The notes beneath the pieces were generated by a model. The model ran no database searches. It was not told the DNA's origin and saw only the letters and a program-made list of their open reading frames with translations. A stretch of 34,106 nt of DNA. It comes from Anaerovorax odorimutans DSM 5092. GTDB taxonomy: Bacteria; Bacillota; Clostridia; Peptostreptococcales; Anaerovoracaceae. The translations under genes were made by a program, and so were the position numbers. The stretch spans positions 1-34,106 of the forward strand of contig NZ_AUFC01000030.1 in the NCBI RefSeq assembly GCF_000426305.1, written 5' to 3'. Shown one piece after another: positions 20,526 through 28,298 of the stretch. Within the stretch, counting starts at the first letter, position 1, and each line of letters begins with the position of its first letter.

Positions 20526-21089
20526 ATGAAAACGGATTTTTTAAAGGAGCTTGGACTAGAGCAGGAAGTTATATCTAAAATCATGGCTGAGAACGGAAAA
20601 GATATCGAAGCCGAAAAAGCTAAGACGACGGCAAAGGTTGGCGAACTTAATACCGCCAATCAAACAATTAAAGATTTAAAAGAATCTGTAAGTAAGTTTG
20701 ACGGTGTTGACGTTGTAAAACTCAAAAAGGATGTGTCTGATTGGGAAACCAAGTACAATACCGACATTGCAACGGAGAGAGCAAAAGCAGAAAACTTGCA
20801 GAAAGAATATGGCTTGAAAGATGCATTAAAAGCATCTGGAGTAGTTGATCCAGAATATCTAATATTTAAGCATGGCGGGGTTGAGAAGTTTGCTTTTGGG
20901 GCAGACGGTAAACCAATTGGACTTGACGATATTACCAAGCCATACAAAGAAAGCAACCCACATTTATTTGCAGTAGAAACACCGCCAGTGCAAACACGCA
21001 CCGGAATGAGACAAACTGGTGCAGAAATGGTTAATGATAAAAAAGACGAGGCTAATGCGGCCTTTAGGTCTTTATTTGGAAAGGAGTAA
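20526..21089 (+). CDS. Capsid scaffolding protein, GP20-like
   Basis: 187 aa. ATG 20526 behind GAAAGGAG. A helical, coiled-coil-rich protein (KDIEAEKAKTTAKVGELNTA, later ATERAKAENLQKEYGLKDAL) with a C-terminal capsid-binding type end (EANAAFRSLFGKE). This matches the phage minor structural protein GP20 scaffold family (PF06810). It guides prohead assembly and is then removed. It is seven bases upstream of the major capsid gene, as usual. Confidence 0.92.
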   Translation: MKTDFLKELGLEQEVISKIMAENGKDIEAEKAKTTAKVGELNTANQTIKDLKESVSKFDGVDVVKLKKDVSDWETKYNTDIATERAKAENLQKEYGLKDALKASGVVDPEYLIFKHGGVEKFAFGADGKPIGLDDITKPYKESNPHLFAVETPPVQTRTGMRQTGAEMVNDKKDEANAAFRSLFGKE

Positions 21090-21096
21090 ATAAATT

Positions 21097-22281
21097 ATGC
21101 CAAATTTAATTTTAAGAGAACAAGCAGAGGCTCTAATACAAGAGCAATTAATTAACACTATCCAGCAGGATATACCTAAGCAGTCAATTTTTATGGGGCT
21201 TGCAAAAAAACTGCCTAACATGACTAGTAAACAAACTAGAATACCAGTACTTGACATGTTACCTATGGCATATTGGGTAAATGGAGATACTGGATTTAAG
21301 CAAACTTCTCAGCAAGCTTGGGACAATGTTTATATTACAGCTGAAGAATTAGCCGTAATCGTACCTATTCCGGAAGCAGTAGTGGACGATGCAAGCTTTG
21401 ACATTATGGGAGAAGTTCAACCAAGAGTTATTGAAGCGATGGGACTTAGAGTTGACCAGGCTGTTGTTTTTGGTATCAATAAGCCTGCAAGCTGGGATGC
21501 GGATATTATCACCAGAGCGAGACAAGCAGGAAATAATGTAGCAGGAACAACTGTGAAATATGACACTTTACTTGGTGAAGGTGGTGTTATTGCAAAAGTT
21601 GAAGAAGATGGATACATGGTAAACGGTGGACTTGCGGCAATGGGCATGAGAGCAAAGCTCAGGGGCATTAAAGATGATGATGGGCACCCTATTTTTAAGA
21701 GTGATATGCAAGGGGCTACACAATATGCTTTAGATGGAGCACCTCTTTATTTTCCTGATAACGGAAGTTTTGACACATCAATTGCGCAGCTGGTAGTTGG
21801 AGATTTTAAAAAAGCTGTATATGCTATTAGGCAAGATATAACAGTTAAGATTCTAGATCAGGGAGTTATTCAGGATCCAACAACTAAAGAAATTATTTAT
21901 AATCTTGCTCAGCAGGATATGATTGCACTTAGAGTTGTATTTAGAATGGGGTGGGCTCTTCCTAATCCTGCAACACGTATGGATTCTGATAGAACCGGTT
22001 GTATGTTTGCATATCTTGAACCACCTACTGCGGTTACAACACAAACAGTAACCTTTACAGTTAAAGATGATTCTGCTGAACCAGTATTAATTGATGGAGC
22101 TTACGTTGAGGTAGATGGTGCGAGATTAAAGACTGGAACTGATGGAACAGCAGTGTTTAATTTAAGAGCAGGCACATATACAGCAAAGATTAAGAAAACT
22201 GGCTATACGACAGTTACTGAAACAATTACTGTAGCAGCTGCAGCAGTAACAAAAGATATTACTTTGCATAAGAACGCGTAG
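21097..22281 (+). CDS. Major capsid protein with C-terminal Ig-like domain
   Basis: 394 aa. ATG 21097. Residues 1-310 are an HK97-fold capsid (TRIPVLDMLPMAYWVNGDTG, later a P-domain and A-domain region ending GWALPNPATRMDSDRTGCMF). Residues about 315-394 add a beta-sandwich: VTFTVKDDSAEPVLIDGAYV, GTAVFNLRAGTYTAKIKKTG, TVTETITV. This resembles carboxypeptidase-regulatory-like or PEGA/Ig-type domains. Such tails decorate the capsid surface and may hold it to host-cell or mucus sugars. The gene follows scaffold directly. Confidence 0.93.
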   Translation: MPNLILREQAEALIQEQLINTIQQDIPKQSIFMGLAKKLPNMTSKQTRIPVLDMLPMAYWVNGDTGFKQTSQQAWDNVYITAEELAVIVPIPEAVVDDASFDIMGEVQPRVIEAMGLRVDQAVVFGINKPASWDADIITRARQAGNNVAGTTVKYDTLLGEGGVIAKVEEDGYMVNGGLAAMGMRAKLRGIKDDDGHPIFKSDMQGATQYALDGAPLYFPDNGSFDTSIAQLVVGDFKKAVYAIRQDITVKILDQGVIQDPTTKEIIYNLAQQDMIALRVVFRMGWALPNPATRMDSDRTGCMFAYLEPPTAVTTQTVTFTVKDDSAEPVLIDGAYVEVDGARLKTGTDGTAVFNLRAGTYTAKIKKTGYTTVTETITVAAAAVTKDITLHKNA

Positions 22282-22301
22282 CTTTGAAAGGGGTGAGGTA
22301 A

Positions 22302-22640
22302 ATGCCTTACGCTGATTATACTTATTATAAAGATACTTATGGCGGAAATATATCCGAGGCAGACTTTAATAGTGTGTCTCGGCAGGCTTCTGCCTATTTG
22401 AATAGGATTACATTTAATAAGGTTAAAAATGCTGTAACTGATGAGGTAAAAGATGCGTGTTGTTCTGTAGCTGATGTGATGTTTAAGCAGAGGGAAGGTG
22501 GAGAAATTACATCTGAATCTGTAGGATCCTGGTCAAGACAGTATAAAACTTCAGGAAAAAGTTATGATCAAAAGCTTTATGATGCAGCTGAGATGTATCT
22601 TGCGTTGACAGGATTACTTTACTGTGGAGGTGGCATGTAA
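22302..22640 (+). CDS. Head-tail connector protein
   Basis: 112 aa. ATG 22302 with GGGGTGAGG upstream. A helical protein (ADFNSVSRQASAYLNRITFN, DEVKDACCSVADVMFKQREG, YDAAEMYLALTGLLY) of the Gp6/Gp15-like adaptor type that sits below the portal. Position right after the major capsid and before Minor_capsid_1-like supports this. The next gene begins in a TAATG overlap. Confidence 0.85.
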   Translation: MPYADYTYYKDTYGGNISEADFNSVSRQASAYLNRITFNKVKNAVTDEVKDACCSVADVMFKQREGGEITSESVGSWSRQYKTSGKSYDQKLYDAAEMYLALTGLLYCGGGM

Positions 22641-23023
22641 TGTTTCCACATACAGTTACAATTTACAATAAGGATTCCTCGGGACAGTACCACCGCAAAG
22701 TTATAAGCGGCGTATTTTGGGATAGCAGTAAAGGCGCGGTAATGCGCAAAACTGGCTCAACAGCCGCGGACGGTCTTACTCTTATAATCCCATTTACAGC
22801 AGATAAAACCTATCTTAAATCTAAAGAATGGCTTGCATTAACAGATAAATCCACTAATTGGACATTACAGCCAAAAGATATTGTCATACTTGGAGCGATT
22901 GACTATGAGGTCATTAAAAGCAGTAAAGAACTTTTGCAGTTCGATGACGTACTTACCATAAACAATATTGATACTAGAAACTTTGGTACGGATATGGATC
23001 ATTGGGAGGTGTCAGGAAAATGA
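22640..23023 (+). CDS. Minor capsid protein, Minor_capsid_1-like (head closure)
   Basis: 127 aa. ATG 22640 overlaps the previous stop by one base. It begins MFPHTVTIYNKDSSGQYHRK and contains VISGVFWDSSKGAVMRKTGS and LQPKDIVILGAIDYEV, a beta-rich fold typical of phage head-closure or stopper proteins (Minor_capsid_1, PF10665). It would seal the portal/adaptor channel after packaging. It overlaps the next gene by four bases. Confidence 0.85.
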   Translation: MFPHTVTIYNKDSSGQYHRKVISGVFWDSSKGAVMRKTGSTAADGLTLIIPFTADKTYLKSKEWLALTDKSTNWTLQPKDIVILGAIDYEVIKSSKELLQFDDVLTINNIDTRNFGTDMDHWEVSGK

Positions 23024-23445
23024 AGATAGAAACACCAAGAGGCAAGGTAATAAAGACTAAAGGTGGAAATGTTAGATTAGAATGGAATCCTAATTTTCAG
23101 CCACAAATAGAAACCGCATTTACTAGAACACAAAAATTTATCGACAGTGAGGTTTTAAGATTATCTAATCCTTACGTACCTATGCAATCCGGAATGTTAC
23201 AGAAATTAGGAATCTTAGGGACTGTAATCGGTAGCGGTAGTGTTGTTTATGAAGGACCATATGCAAGATATTTATATTATGGCAAAGTAATGGTCGGACG
23301 TGTACCAAAACAGCTTACAGATAATAATTTGACTTTCCATGGAGCACCTAAACGGGGTGCATTTTGGTTTGAGCGTATGAAGGCGGATAAGAAAGACCAG
23401 ATTTTACGAGGTGCTGCAAAGATTATAAAGAGGGAGAGTAGATGA
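23020..23445 (+). CDS. Minor capsid protein, Minor_capsid_2-like
   Basis: 141 aa. ATG 23020 is chosen for GGGAGGTG upstream; an earlier in-frame start lies inside the previous gene. Central pattern: VLRLSNPYVPMQSGMLQK, then SGSVVYEGPYARYLYYGKVM and FHGAPKRGAFWFERMKADKK. That is the Minor_capsid_2 family (PF11114), of the neck or tail-completion type. It overlaps both neighbours by four bases. Confidence 0.88.
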   Translation: MKIETPRGKVIKTKGGNVRLEWNPNFQPQIETAFTRTQKFIDSEVLRLSNPYVPMQSGMLQKLGILGTVIGSGSVVYEGPYARYLYYGKVMVGRVPKQLTDNNLTFHGAPKRGAFWFERMKADKKDQILRGAAKIIKRESR

Positions 23446-23894
23446 GTATTTTAAAAGCATTACAAGACTTTCTATTGACCTATGACGGTATGATATTGCA
23501 AATGGTAGAAGAAACCGAAACAGGGATTACAATAGAGCAAATTAATACAGATATTACAGAAGAAAATCCTACAAATTATGCAATAACACCAACAGGCAAC
23601 TCTAAAATATCCACAGACATACTCGGCAATAAAAAGTATTCTAACGATTATGCCTTTTATGCCAAAGAATATATAGCAGGTGAAACCGATCGGCAAGAAG
23701 TACATACATTTTTAGAAGGCTTTTCTGCTTGGATAGACAAGCAAAATGACGATCAGAATTTTCCTGAAATGCCCATAGGATATACAGTAGAGGAAATAAT
23801 AGTATCTAATATTTTAATGCTAGAAACAGAGGATAATTTTAATACGGGAATTTACCAGGTACAAATAAAACTTAATTATAAAAAGGAGGTATAA
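23442..23894 (+). CDS. Minor capsid protein, Minor_capsid_3-like (tail terminator)
   Basis: 150 aa. ATG 23442 overlaps the previous stop. Beta-rich protein with NYAITPTGNSKISTDILGNK, YAFYAKEYIAGETDRQEVHT and FPEMPIGYTVEEI, matching the Minor_capsid_3 family (PF12691). By order (just before the tail tube gene) it is the likely tail-terminator, which stops tube growth and joins head to tail. Confidence 0.85.
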   Translation: MSILKALQDFLLTYDGMILQMVEETETGITIEQINTDITEENPTNYAITPTGNSKISTDILGNKKYSNDYAFYAKEYIAGETDRQEVHTFLEGFSAWIDKQNDDQNFPEMPIGYTVEEIIVSNILMLETEDNFNTGIYQVQIKLNYKKEV

Positions 23895-23897
23895 GAA

Positions 23898-24374
23898 TTG
23901 GCTAAAATAAAAAGAGAGTTATTTAAGACTTTTATAAATTGTACTCCCGAATCTACAGCAAGTTATGAAGTGCTCGGTGAAGATTTGGAAGAATTAAATA
24001 TTGAAATGGGCGCAAATGTAAGTAAGACATCTAATATTTTAGGAGAGAACAGTATTACAATAGATCGTTACGAAAAAACTTCCAGCGTGTCCCCTTATAA
24101 AGCAGATTCAGGGACGGCGCTGTTTACATTCCTCAAGTCCATTATAGACGACGAAAAAACATTAGATGACCTTAAGGCCGATGTTGTGCACGTGGATATA
24201 TTTGGGACTGAAGTAAGTGGAGCATATCCGGCATATCAAGAGGAAGCCTTTATTGAAGTAACTTCCTACGGTGGCAATACTGAAGGTTTTCAGATACCAT
24301 TCAACATTCATTTTACAGGCAAAAGAACTAAGGGTACATTTAACCCTACAACAAAGGCATTTGTTGCAGAATAG
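23898..24374 (+). CDS. Major tail (tube) protein
   Basis: 158 aa. TTG start at 23898 with AGGAGGTATAAG upstream. Tube-type protein: LELN-like strand VLGEDLEELNIEMGANVSKT, then NSITIDRYEKTSSVSPYKAD and IPFNIHFTGKRTKGTFNPTT. Its place between the terminator-like gene and the tail chaperone, and its size, fit the major tail protein of A118-like siphoviruses, many copies of which stack around the tape measure. Confidence 0.85.
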   Translation: MAKIKRELFKTFINCTPESTASYEVLGEDLEELNIEMGANVSKTSNILGENSITIDRYEKTSSVSPYKADSGTALFTFLKSIIDDEKTLDDLKADVVHVDIFGTEVSGAYPAYQEEAFIEVTSYGGNTEGFQIPFNIHFTGKRTKGTFNPTTKAFVAE

Positions 24375-24385
24375 GAGGAAAGTAA

Positions 24386-24820
24386 ATGCAAGATTTAAAC
24401 TATAATACTGGGATGATGGAATTGGCTATACAGGGAGATCAGAGCAGGATTTTGAGGTTTAATCCTTCTGACGGAAATATTGCTAACGGTTTTTTACAGC
24501 TGATAACAAATGCTAGTGAAAAACTAAAAGAATTCTCTAATAAAGAATTTAAAAGTGACAACGAATTAGAAAACATAAAGCAAAAAAATAAAATTGATTT
24601 AGAGCTGGATCAACATTTTAGATCTGAACTTGATTTAATATTTGGAGCCGGTACCTCCGATATGGTTTTCGGTAATCTTTGCACTACCGCCATAACCGAA
24701 AACGGAGAGTGCATTTTTATTAACTTCTTAATGGCATTAATGCCTTTTATCTCCAAAGAAATGCAAGAAAGAAATGCAAAAATAGAAGAAGTTATAAATA
24801 AATATAAGCCAAAGGGGTAA
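24386..24820 (+). CDS. Tail assembly chaperone (gpG-like)
   Basis: 144 aa, ATG 24386 behind GGAGGAAAG. It starts MQDLNYNTGMMELAIQGDQS, followed by ILRFNPSDGNIANGFLQLI, and is mostly helical. Position between tail tube and Gp15-family gene fits the tail-assembly chaperone pair gpG/gpT-type. It coats the tape measure during tail assembly and is absent from virions. No slippery heptamer for a frameshift was found at its end; the next gene has a separate start seven bases after the stop. Confidence 0.75.
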   Translation: MQDLNYNTGMMELAIQGDQSRILRFNPSDGNIANGFLQLITNASEKLKEFSNKEFKSDNELENIKQKNKIDLELDQHFRSELDLIFGAGTSDMVFGNLCTTAITENGECIFINFLMALMPFISKEMQERNAKIEEVINKYKPKG

Positions 24821-24826
24821 GTAATA

Positions 24827-25390
24827 ATGGACTTTATGACATTACCTAAAACTTTAAACTTAGGGGGCGAGATTTGCGATATAAATAGCGATTTTCGTCC
24901 CTGCTTTGGTATTATGCAAGTATTTGAGAGGGAAGACCTGTCTAATGCTGAAAAGCTTGTTATAATGGTGGGCATCTTATTTGTAAAAGCCGTACCAAAC
25001 GAGCACTTTGACGAAGCCATAGACAAAGCACTATGGTTTTTAAATGGTGGAGAAACAGAAACAAAACAAAATAATAATTACGGCAGGCTCTATTCTTGGG
25101 AACAGGACGCAAAATATATAATAAGTGCTGTGGATATTACTCTCGGAGTATCTTGCAGGAGCTTAAATTATTTGCACTGGTGGGATTTTACAAGTGCTTT
25201 AATGGAATGTAAGGAGTGCACATTTTCTGCACTTATACACCAACGCAAAATAAGAAAGCAAGGCAAACAAAGCAAGATTGATAAAGAATGGTGGGCAGAA
25301 AACAGAGGTATTGCAGAGTTAAAACATAAGATTGTGCTTACGCAGGAAGAGCAGGAGGCATACGATAAATTCAATAAGTTGCTTGAATAA
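24827..25390 (+). CDS. Gp15-family tail protein
   Basis: 187 aa, ATG 24827. Recognisable Gp15 family (PF06854): LPKTLNLGGEICDINSDFRP, FEREDLSNAEKLVIMVGILF, and the signature YSWEQDAKYIISAVDITLGV with LHWWDFTSALMEC. It is the second tail chaperone-type gene upstream of the tape measure in A118-like phages. In most such phages the tape measure follows directly; here a self-contained cassette of about 540 bp intervenes. Confidence 0.92.
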   Translation: MDFMTLPKTLNLGGEICDINSDFRPCFGIMQVFEREDLSNAEKLVIMVGILFVKAVPNEHFDEAIDKALWFLNGGETETKQNNNYGRLYSWEQDAKYIISAVDITLGVSCRSLNYLHWWDFTSALMECKECTFSALIHQRKIRKQGKQSKIDKEWWAENRGIAELKHKIVLTQEEQEAYDKFNKLLE

Positions 25391-25403
25391 TATCGTACTT
25401 ATT

Positions 25404-25427
25404 GGTATACTTTTAGTAAAATATACC
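25404..25427. promoter_or_regulatory. 24-bp near-palindrome before the inserted membrane-protein gene
   Basis: GGTATA (25404-25409) and TATACC (25422-25427) are perfect outer arms. Between them TTTTA and TAAAA continue the symmetry, so nearly the whole 24 bases is palindromic. It contains a TAAAAT -10-like word (25417-25422). It may be an operator over the cassette's promoter. Confidence 0.5.
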
Positions 25428-25443
25428 ATTTGGAGGGGGAGTT

Positions 25444-25893
25444 ATGGAGAAGAAACCTGTTGATTGGAAAAAGTTTATAATTGTTTTTACAGGAATATTG
25501 TTAATTTGTTTAGTTACAGTTTGTTATGCGCATTTCAGAACCCCTAAGCCCGATCAGATAATAATGTGGTCCACTGAGGGCGATTACTGCTTTGCGGTAG
25601 ACGCTCCATTTGAGGGAGATACTTTTAAGCCGGGCATATATCATTTTTACAATAAAAGATTGTCTGACCTAAGAAAGGTGGCTGCTTGGGAAATCTACGC
25701 ATCAAAAACTCCGCGTAACAATAGAAGTGAACTTAAAGAAGATGAAAGTGTAGCAATTGTAGGGGGAGCGGAAGACTTAGAGTATACTGTAGATATAAGT
25801 TCTGGCAATTACATATATGTGAAATATCGGGGTGATAAGGAATTGACTGATGCAAATAGCCTAACCGTAGACTGGACTCCTTCTCCGAATTAA
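25444..25893 (+). CDS. Inserted membrane-anchored extracytoplasmic protein (moron)
   Basis: 149 aa. ATG 25444 with TGGAGGGGGAG upstream. One N-terminal membrane helix (FIIVFTGILLICLVTVCYA, about 13-30) is followed by an extracytoplasmic beta-rich domain (YCFAVDAPFEGDTFKPGIYHFYN and DSVAIVGGAEDLEYTV-like strands). The pattern 'F.pGiY..yn ... yvkyr' recalls small surface domains of Firmicutes lipoproteins, but I do not recognise a named family. It is flanked by a palindrome and its own terminator inside the tail operon, so it is cargo, not a tail part. Surface modification or superinfection exclusion are guesses. Confidence 0.75.
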   Translation: MEKKPVDWKKFIIVFTGILLICLVTVCYAHFRTPKPDQIIMWSTEGDYCFAVDAPFEGDTFKPGIYHFYNKRLSDLRKVAAWEIYASKTPRNNRSELKEDESVAIVGGAEDLEYTVDISSGNYIYVKYRGDKELTDANSLTVDWTPSPN

Positions 25894-25917
25894 TCAAATA
25901 AACAAAAAATAAACAAA

Positions 25918-25944
25918 AGCGTTCTTAACAGGATGCTTTTTTTA
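25918..25944 (+). terminator. Intrinsic terminator of the inserted cassette
   Basis: AGCGTTC (25918-25924) pairs with GGATGCT (25931-25937), with two G-U pairs and a loop of six. Seven T follow. It lies between the inserted gene and the tape-measure ribosome site. Confidence 0.75.
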
Positions 25945-25965
25945 TTGCAAAAAAGAGGTGAGAAT

Positions 25966-27507
25966 ATGGCTGGAACTATAGCAGGGTCATTAATATTTGA
26001 CACAAGCGTTAACACAGACGGCTTTGAGCGTGGAACGAACAGCGTAGAAAATGAAACCGAAAGAATGTCTAATTCTTTTGATAAACTTAGTAAAGCTGTT
26101 ATAGCCGCATTCAGTATTAACGCAATTAAAAATTTTGGGCAAAAAATAATTGAAACAACAGCGAGTTTGCAAGCTATGGACGCTCAGTTTGAACAGGTCT
26201 TTAAAGGTTCAGAAGGCGGAGCGGCATTAAAAGCCATTAACGAACAATCGGAAGAACTTGGCATACATGTTGACAGATTAAAGAGCTCATTTTCCCAATT
26301 TGGAGCGCAGACAAAAGGTGTAGGAATGGATGCGACAACCGCTTTGGAGGCGACTACTACCGCAACAAAAAACGCCGCGGATGCAGCCGCTTTCTATGAT
26401 GTAAGTTTAGAAACTGCAACAGCAAGCATAAGCAGCCTTATGAAAGGTAACTTTGAAGCTGGCGAATCCATTGGTGTGTTTACAAGTGCAACACAATTAA
26501 GTGCAAGAGCTGTTAAAGAGTACGGTAAGAGCTGGGACAAATTAACCGAAGCAGAAAAGCAGTGGTTGATCTTAGATAAAATAAGTGAAGTTTACGAATT
26601 AAATGGAGCGGTGGATCAATCAATACGAGAACAAGATAATTGGATTACTGTAACAGGAAACTTGGCAGCAGAGTGGAATAGATTTTTAGAGATAGTCGGT
26701 GCACCTATATTAGAAGGAGTTGTTTCAATTGTTCAGTCTCTTACAGAGGTCTTAGGGGGGCTTATTGAAGTAATGCAAAGAGATCCCGAAACAACAAAAA
26801 CATTTATTAATATTATCTTAGGATTTTTGGCAGGACTTACAACTTATCTTGTGGGTAAAAATATTACTGGTATGGTACAGGGATTATCAACCGCATTTAC
26901 AACATTCGGTAAAGCTTTAGGCAGTCCTATAGGAAGAATAGCAATTGCGGCGGCGGTCCTGCTGATACTCGTGCAAATGCTTGAAAGGCTTATAAATGCA
27001 TGGGGCAATATGTCAGGGGTTGAAAAGGCTGTAGCTGTTCTTGCGGCGCTTACTATTGCCGCAACTAGTGCAGCAATTGCAGTAGGTGCTTTGCAGTCAG
27101 CGTGGTCACTTGGAATTGCAGCTGTTGCGATTATTGCTGGTATTGTTGCGATGACAGCTGCAATAAAATCAGCAGAAGCTAAAGCAAAAACAAGCACTCC
27201 AAGTGGAAGTAATTATTCAAGTCAATATTCTTCCGCAATACCTAAATTAGCAACAGGTACCGTAATTCCACCTAATAGCGAATTCCTTGCCATTCTCGGA
27301 GACCAAAAAAGCGGTACCAATATAGAAGCACCATTATCTACAATAAAGCAAGGAGTTAGAGAAGTAATGCAGGAATCAGGAGGAGTAAACAGTGGCGGTG
27401 ATATAGTCCTGAATGCCACAGTTAATTTAGACGGAGAAGTTATATACAACAACCAGCAAAGAATCTCAAGGCGCAGAGGCACGAGACTTATAAACGGGGT
27501 AACGTAA
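25966..27507 (+). CDS. Tail tape-measure protein
   Basis: 513 aa from ATG 25966, which has AAGAGGTGAG upstream; an upstream in-frame ATG lies in the terminator. Opening MAGTIAGSLIFDTSVNTDGF and the helical block (FGQKIIETTASLQAMDAQFE, then FGAQTKGVGMDATTALEATT) are typical TMP sequence. Hydrophobic helices lie at about 280-400 (FLAGLTTYLVG, IAIAAAVLLILVQML, ALTIAATSAAIAVGAL). It sets tail length; at about 0.15 nm per residue this would be roughly 75 nm, a short siphovirus tail. The C-terminus ends in a strand-rich domain. Confidence 0.93.
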   Translation: MAGTIAGSLIFDTSVNTDGFERGTNSVENETERMSNSFDKLSKAVIAAFSINAIKNFGQKIIETTASLQAMDAQFEQVFKGSEGGAALKAINEQSEELGIHVDRLKSSFSQFGAQTKGVGMDATTALEATTTATKNAADAAAFYDVSLETATASISSLMKGNFEAGESIGVFTSATQLSARAVKEYGKSWDKLTEAEKQWLILDKISEVYELNGAVDQSIREQDNWITVTGNLAAEWNRFLEIVGAPILEGVVSIVQSLTEVLGGLIEVMQRDPETTKTFINIILGFLAGLTTYLVGKNITGMVQGLSTAFTTFGKALGSPIGRIAIAAAVLLILVQMLERLINAWGNMSGVEKAVAVLAALTIAATSAAIAVGALQSAWSLGIAAVAIIAGIVAMTAAIKSAEAKAKTSTPSGSNYSSQYSSAIPKLATGTVIPPNSEFLAILGDQKSGTNIEAPLSTIKQGVREVMQESGGVNSGGDIVLNATVNLDGEVIYNNQQRISRRRGTRLINGVT

Positions 27508-27508
27508 T

Positions 27509-28294
27509 ATGAACAGTATTTTCGTTATAAATGGAACTGAATACGATGTATCTGTCCTATCCATACAAAGAGAAGCAACTATCTTAACAGGGGATAACGC
27601 AGGAAGGTTAAAAAATGGAAATGTTGTAAGAGATGTGACGGGGACAATCTATAACTTTGAATTTGAAGTGTCCTCTAAGACTGAAAACGCAACAGACTAT
27701 GACAACTTATACGAGATCATAACCGCGCCTGTGGAGAGTTATCCTGTAAGCGTACCATTTGGACAAGGATTTTTAGACTTTGATGCCTATATAAATACAG
27801 CCGATGACGAACTTATGCACATGGGCAGTAAGAATCTTTGGAACAATTTAATATTTACAGCTGCAGCAATGGAGCCGCAAAGGTATTACGGAGAAAACTG
27901 GTCTATTGGAGCCGGTACAGGCAACGGAGTATTTACTATAGATGGTGTTGGATTCAATGCAGTTGTTAAAAAGCTGGAGCGTAAAGGTAAGGTTTTAGAA
28001 TTAAATTCAGACCGGTTTAAATCGGGGGCAATGAATAGAGAAATTGTAGGGACATATTATAATTACTCCATGCAGATAGAGCAGGACAATATTGAGCAAT
28101 ATGACAGGCTTTATTATGCCTTAACAGCTCCTGTAGATAGCCATTCTATTACAATACCATATGGACAAAATACGCTTACATTTAATGCCTATATTACACA
28201 AGTAAGGGACAATTTAACCTACATGAGCGGTAATATTAACAAATGGGGTGGTTTAGAGGTAGATTTTAGTGCAACAGCACCCGAAAGGACGTGA
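27509..28294 (+). CDS. Distal tail / baseplate protein with two duplicated halves
   Basis: 261 aa, ATG 27509, one base after the tape-measure stop. The protein is an internal tandem repeat: residues 45-56 (GTIYNFEFEVSS) match 181-192 (GTYYNYSMQIEQ), and 64-95 (YDNLYEIITAPVE...) match 198-229 (YDRLYYALTAPVD...), an offset of about 134-136 residues. Position directly after the tape measure fits a distal-tail-like (Dit) or hub protein, which joins tube and tip. The duplication is clear at protein level but not at DNA level, so it is old. Confidence 0.8.
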   Translation: MNSIFVINGTEYDVSVLSIQREATILTGDNAGRLKNGNVVRDVTGTIYNFEFEVSSKTENATDYDNLYEIITAPVESYPVSVPFGQGFLDFDAYINTADDELMHMGSKNLWNNLIFTAAAMEPQRYYGENWSIGAGTGNGVFTIDGVGFNAVVKKLERKGKVLELNSDRFKSGAMNREIVGTYYNYSMQIEQDNIEQYDRLYYALTAPVDSHSITIPYGQNTLTFNAYITQVRDNLTYMSGNINKWGGLEVDFSATAPERT

Positions 28295-28298
28295 TTTA

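Noticed and set aside
24780-24830. Programmed frameshift joining the gpG-like and Gp15 genes.
   Set aside because: No slippery heptamer seen, and the second gene has its own start seven bases after the stop.
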